This document shows positions 43,512 through 44,913 of a stretch of 44,913 bases of DNA, piece after piece; position 1 is the stretch's first letter; every line of letters starts with the position of its first letter. Position numbers and translations under genes: made by a program. This DNA is from Streptococcus sp. 121 (GTDB lineage: Bacteria > Bacillota > Bacilli > Lactobacillales > Streptococcaceae): positions 1 to 44,913 of the forward strand of contig NZ_JAEMED010000013.1 in assembly GCF_016458205.1 (NCBI RefSeq), in the 5' to 3' direction. The notes below the pieces were generated by a model, which was not told where the DNA came from, searched no databases, and saw nothing but the letters and a program-made list of their open reading frames with translations.

Positions 43512-43542
43512 GCCCCCGAATTTGAATGAATCGGGGGTTTTT
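43512..43542 (+). terminator. Terminator of the ligA-dgkB-pulA operon
   Basis: CCCCCGA / TCGGGGG stem with a T-run, directly after pulA. Confidence 0.9.
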
Positions 43543-43544
43543 GA

Positions 43545-43728
43545 TACTCGAAACAGTTCGAAATCTGAAAAGGCAATCCGATGAAGACAGAACTTAGGGT
43601 TCGGCGAAGAGGATTATACTCTTTTATACTCATTAAATTTCAAAATCTGACGTTGTCAAGCCTCTTCGGTGAACCTTAGTTCTACCATCATCGGCTTTCC
43701 TAGTCATCTTTTTGAAATTTTTCGAGTA
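43545..43728. repeat. Two abutting RUP-like MITE family B units
   Basis: A diverged unit starts TACTCGAAACAGTTCGAAAT at 43545. A second, better unit runs from TACTCATTAAATTTCAAAAT (43627) to the complement of TACTCGAAAAATTTCAAAAA (43728). The two are partly inverted copies of each other (GAACTTAGGGTTCGGCGAAG against GAACTAAGGTTCACCGAAG reversed), so the region is also a large palindrome. Confidence 0.65.
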
Positions 43729-43750
43729 TTCCGATTTAGAAGTTAGTTAA

Positions 43751-43850
43751 GTATTAGTTTATCTTTTATTACTGTGTTAGCTCGTCTTGCCGTACTTCAG
43801 TACTGTCTACGACTCGCTGCCTTGTACTAAAAGTAAACTAAAAGACTATA
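43751..43850. repeat. Palindromic repeat family A, copy 4
   Basis: Same core as copies 1 and 2. The left end has lost part of the terminal repeat (starts TTAGTTTATC); the right end TAAACTAAAAGACTATA is intact. It is flanked by family B sequence on the left and a family B end (ATTCAGATTTTGAAATGTAA, then TGAGTA, 43855-43880) on the right. Confidence 0.85.
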
Positions 43851-43885
43851 ACACATTCAGATTTTGAAATGTAATGAGTATGAGT

Positions 43886-44515
43886 TTATAGATCACGAAC
43901 CATTTTATAGAGCATGTCCGAATAAAAAGAAACGGTGTCGGCGGATGAGATAGGACCAAAGAAATCCAAGTTTTTTTCTTGATAGATTTGGGCGAAAAAA
44001 CCAAAATTGGAGATTGTGGTGATTAAGAGATAGAACTGGTGCACAGCCTTTAAAATATCGACCTGATTGGCCGAGGGAAACTGCTGTTGGAAAATAAAAG
44101 CCAATGATTCAAAGAAAGGAACGACCTCTATCTGTAGCTGCATGGCTTCTTCATCCGTTTGATGACACTGAATACTTGTGAAAGGGATGGATAAGAGCTT
44201 TATGAAGAGAGGGTGTTCTACTACCAGTGCAATGAGCTCCTGGCAAAATAATGGTAGCTCTTTTGCTTCCTTAAAGTGATGGAGAGAAGCATCCGCAAAT
44301 TTCAAGCCTTCTTCCTTTAGCAATTGTAGAAAAAGGGCATCCTTCGATGGAAAGTAGGTGTAGAAGGAGGGACGGGAAATATCCAATTGTTTAGCTAGAC
44401 TGACCAAGGAAATCTGGTCATAGGATTTGACCAGAAAGAGCTTGCGTGCAGCACTGAGTATGTCTTTATAGCGTTGCTCAATGGCTTCTTGTGATCGGGC
44501 ACGTTTCTGTGTCAT
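43886..44515 (-). CDS. TetR/AcrR-family transcriptional regulator
   Basis: 209 residues. The N-terminal TetR helix-turn-helix has ILSAARKLFLVKSYDQISL, VSLAKQLDISRPSFYTYF and PSKDALFLQLL (about 17-65), followed by an all-helical ligand domain. No adjacent target is seen; its operator may be its own promoter, which carries ACTTAAGT (about 44538-44545). It is the last complete gene before the IS element. Confidence 0.88.
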   Translation of the reverse strand: MTQKRARSQEAIEQRYKDILSAARKLFLVKSYDQISLVSLAKQLDISRPSFYTYFPSKDALFLQLLKEEGLKFADASLHHFKEAKELPLFCQELIALVVEHPLFIKLLSIPFTSIQCHQTDEEAMQLQIEVVPFFESLAFIFQQQFPSANQVDILKAVHQFYLLITTISNFGFFAQIYQEKNLDFFGPISSADTVSFYSDMLYKMVRDL

Positions 44516-44720
44516 AGTGGTATCTTTCTAACTTCTTTTACTTAAGTTTACCATACTTTAGCAAAAATGTAAGCCCTTTTGAAGACTTTTGGTTTTATTG
44601 GGAAATAAAAAATAGGAAATGCCTAAAAATCAACTTGTTAGACGTTTTCATAAAATGACTTCCTAGGAAGCGACTCAAAAGTATGATAGAATCCCGAGTT
44701 TATCACTTTGTGTTGTAAGC
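44516..44720. other. Gap between the TetR gene and the IS1634-like element
   Basis: No coding frame. It holds the TetR promoter on the minus strand (weak) and probably the outer end of the insertion sequence, whose terminal repeat cannot be set without the other end. Confidence 0.35.
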
Positions 44721-44756
44721 AATCCAGCTCAACCGCTTGATAGAACTGGATTTTTT
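44721..44756 (+). terminator. Hairpin upstream of the transposase gene
   Basis: AATCCAG / CTGGATT with a T-run. Insertion sequences often carry such a hairpin to block outside transcription from reaching the transposase. Confidence 0.55.
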
Positions 44757-44778
44757 CAACATTTTTCACACAAAATAC

Positions 44779-44807
44779 TTGTTGTGTATGGTTGTGTATG
44801 ATATAAT
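44779..44807 (+). promoter_or_regulatory. Transposase promoter with a 10-bp tandem repeat
   Basis: TTGTTG, 17-bp spacer, extended -10 TGATATAAT (TATAAT 44802-44807). The spacer is built from two exact copies of GTTGTGTATG (44781-44800). The ATG follows after six bases, suggesting another leaderless start. Confidence 0.55.
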
Positions 44808-44813
44808 AGAAAT

Positions 44814-44913
44814 ATGGCTTTTATTAAAACGACTACTAACAAAGAAGGTCGGACTCACGTTTATCTTGTTGAAGGATATCGTAAGGACGGGAAAGTAAAA
44901 CAAAGAATACTTC
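44814..44913 (+). CDS. IS1634-like transposase, 5' end only
   Basis: The frame is open to the window edge: MAFIKTTTNKEGRTHVYLVE, then GYRKDGKVKQRIL. This N-terminus (basic, N-K-x-G-R-T, then VEGYR..GKVKQR) is typical of IS1634-family transposases. The rest of the gene and the catalytic residues lie outside the window. Confidence 0.65.
   Translation, partial: MAFIKTTTNKEGRTHVYLVEGYRKDGKVKQRIL

Noticed and set aside
43751..43850. Rho-independent terminator for pulA
   Set aside because: A normal terminator is already present at 43512-43542; this is a copy of the dispersed family A repeat.

Overview
The window looks like a chromosomal segment of a low-GC Lactobacillales bacterium, most likely a Streptococcus of the suis type. 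The reasons are the conserved gene sets (udk, metK, murA, map, ligA, dgkB, pulA, degV, the hemW/acyl-ACP thioesterase/HAD/TIGR01906 run, an spxR-like gene), an SMK-box (SAM-III) ahead of metK, a preQ1-II riboswitch ahead of queT, extended -10 promoters, and RUP-like miniature repeats. No tRNA, rRNA or CRISPR array was seen.

Layout. 1-5.5 kb: truncated DUF975 gene, udk, an oxidoreductase/helicase pair, and two tandem orphan amino-acid-binding lipoproteins. 5.5-10.7 kb: an accessory cassette. On the minus strand it has a 20-codon micro-gene, a terminator-like hairpin, a ThiF/E1-like adenylyltransferase with a RiPP-recognition-like N-terminus, and an ABC ATPase and permease. A LytTR response regulator and HPK10-type kinase diverge from it. 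It reads as an undescribed RiPP or signalling-peptide locus. 10.7-11.6 kb: decayed DNA with a HicA remnant and a 151-bp MITE. 11.6-14.8 kb: the hemW operon. 14.8-16.5 kb: a type I toxin (frameshifted) with its antisense RNA, a palindromic repeat and an IS630-family element.

16.7-23.3 kb is a second accessory island: a five-gene overlapping operon with an MmeI-like DNA methyltransferase, a HEPN/Abi-like protein, an SF2 helicase, a small helicase-tail-like protein and a GIY-YIG nuclease. It is probably a restriction or phage-defence system. It is followed by a small membrane protein, an ADP-ribosyltransferase-like protein with a small acidic partner, and a class C group II intron placed directly behind a terminator hairpin.

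26.5-43.5 kb is mostly housekeeping: CDF metal exporter, RsuA-type pseudouridine synthase, DUF1304, degV, dCMP deaminase, metK, murA, GNAT, spxR-like regulator, map, YihY/BrkB, GtrA, queT, ligA, dgkB and pulA. The right end holds a stack of repeats, a TetR regulator and the start of an IS1634-like transposase cut by the window edge.

Three short repeat families connect the regions: (A) a palindromic element of about 104 bp in four copies; (B) RUP-like MITEs whose ends match the IS630 element in this same window; (C) a MITE of about 150 bp in two copies, one nested inside a family B element.
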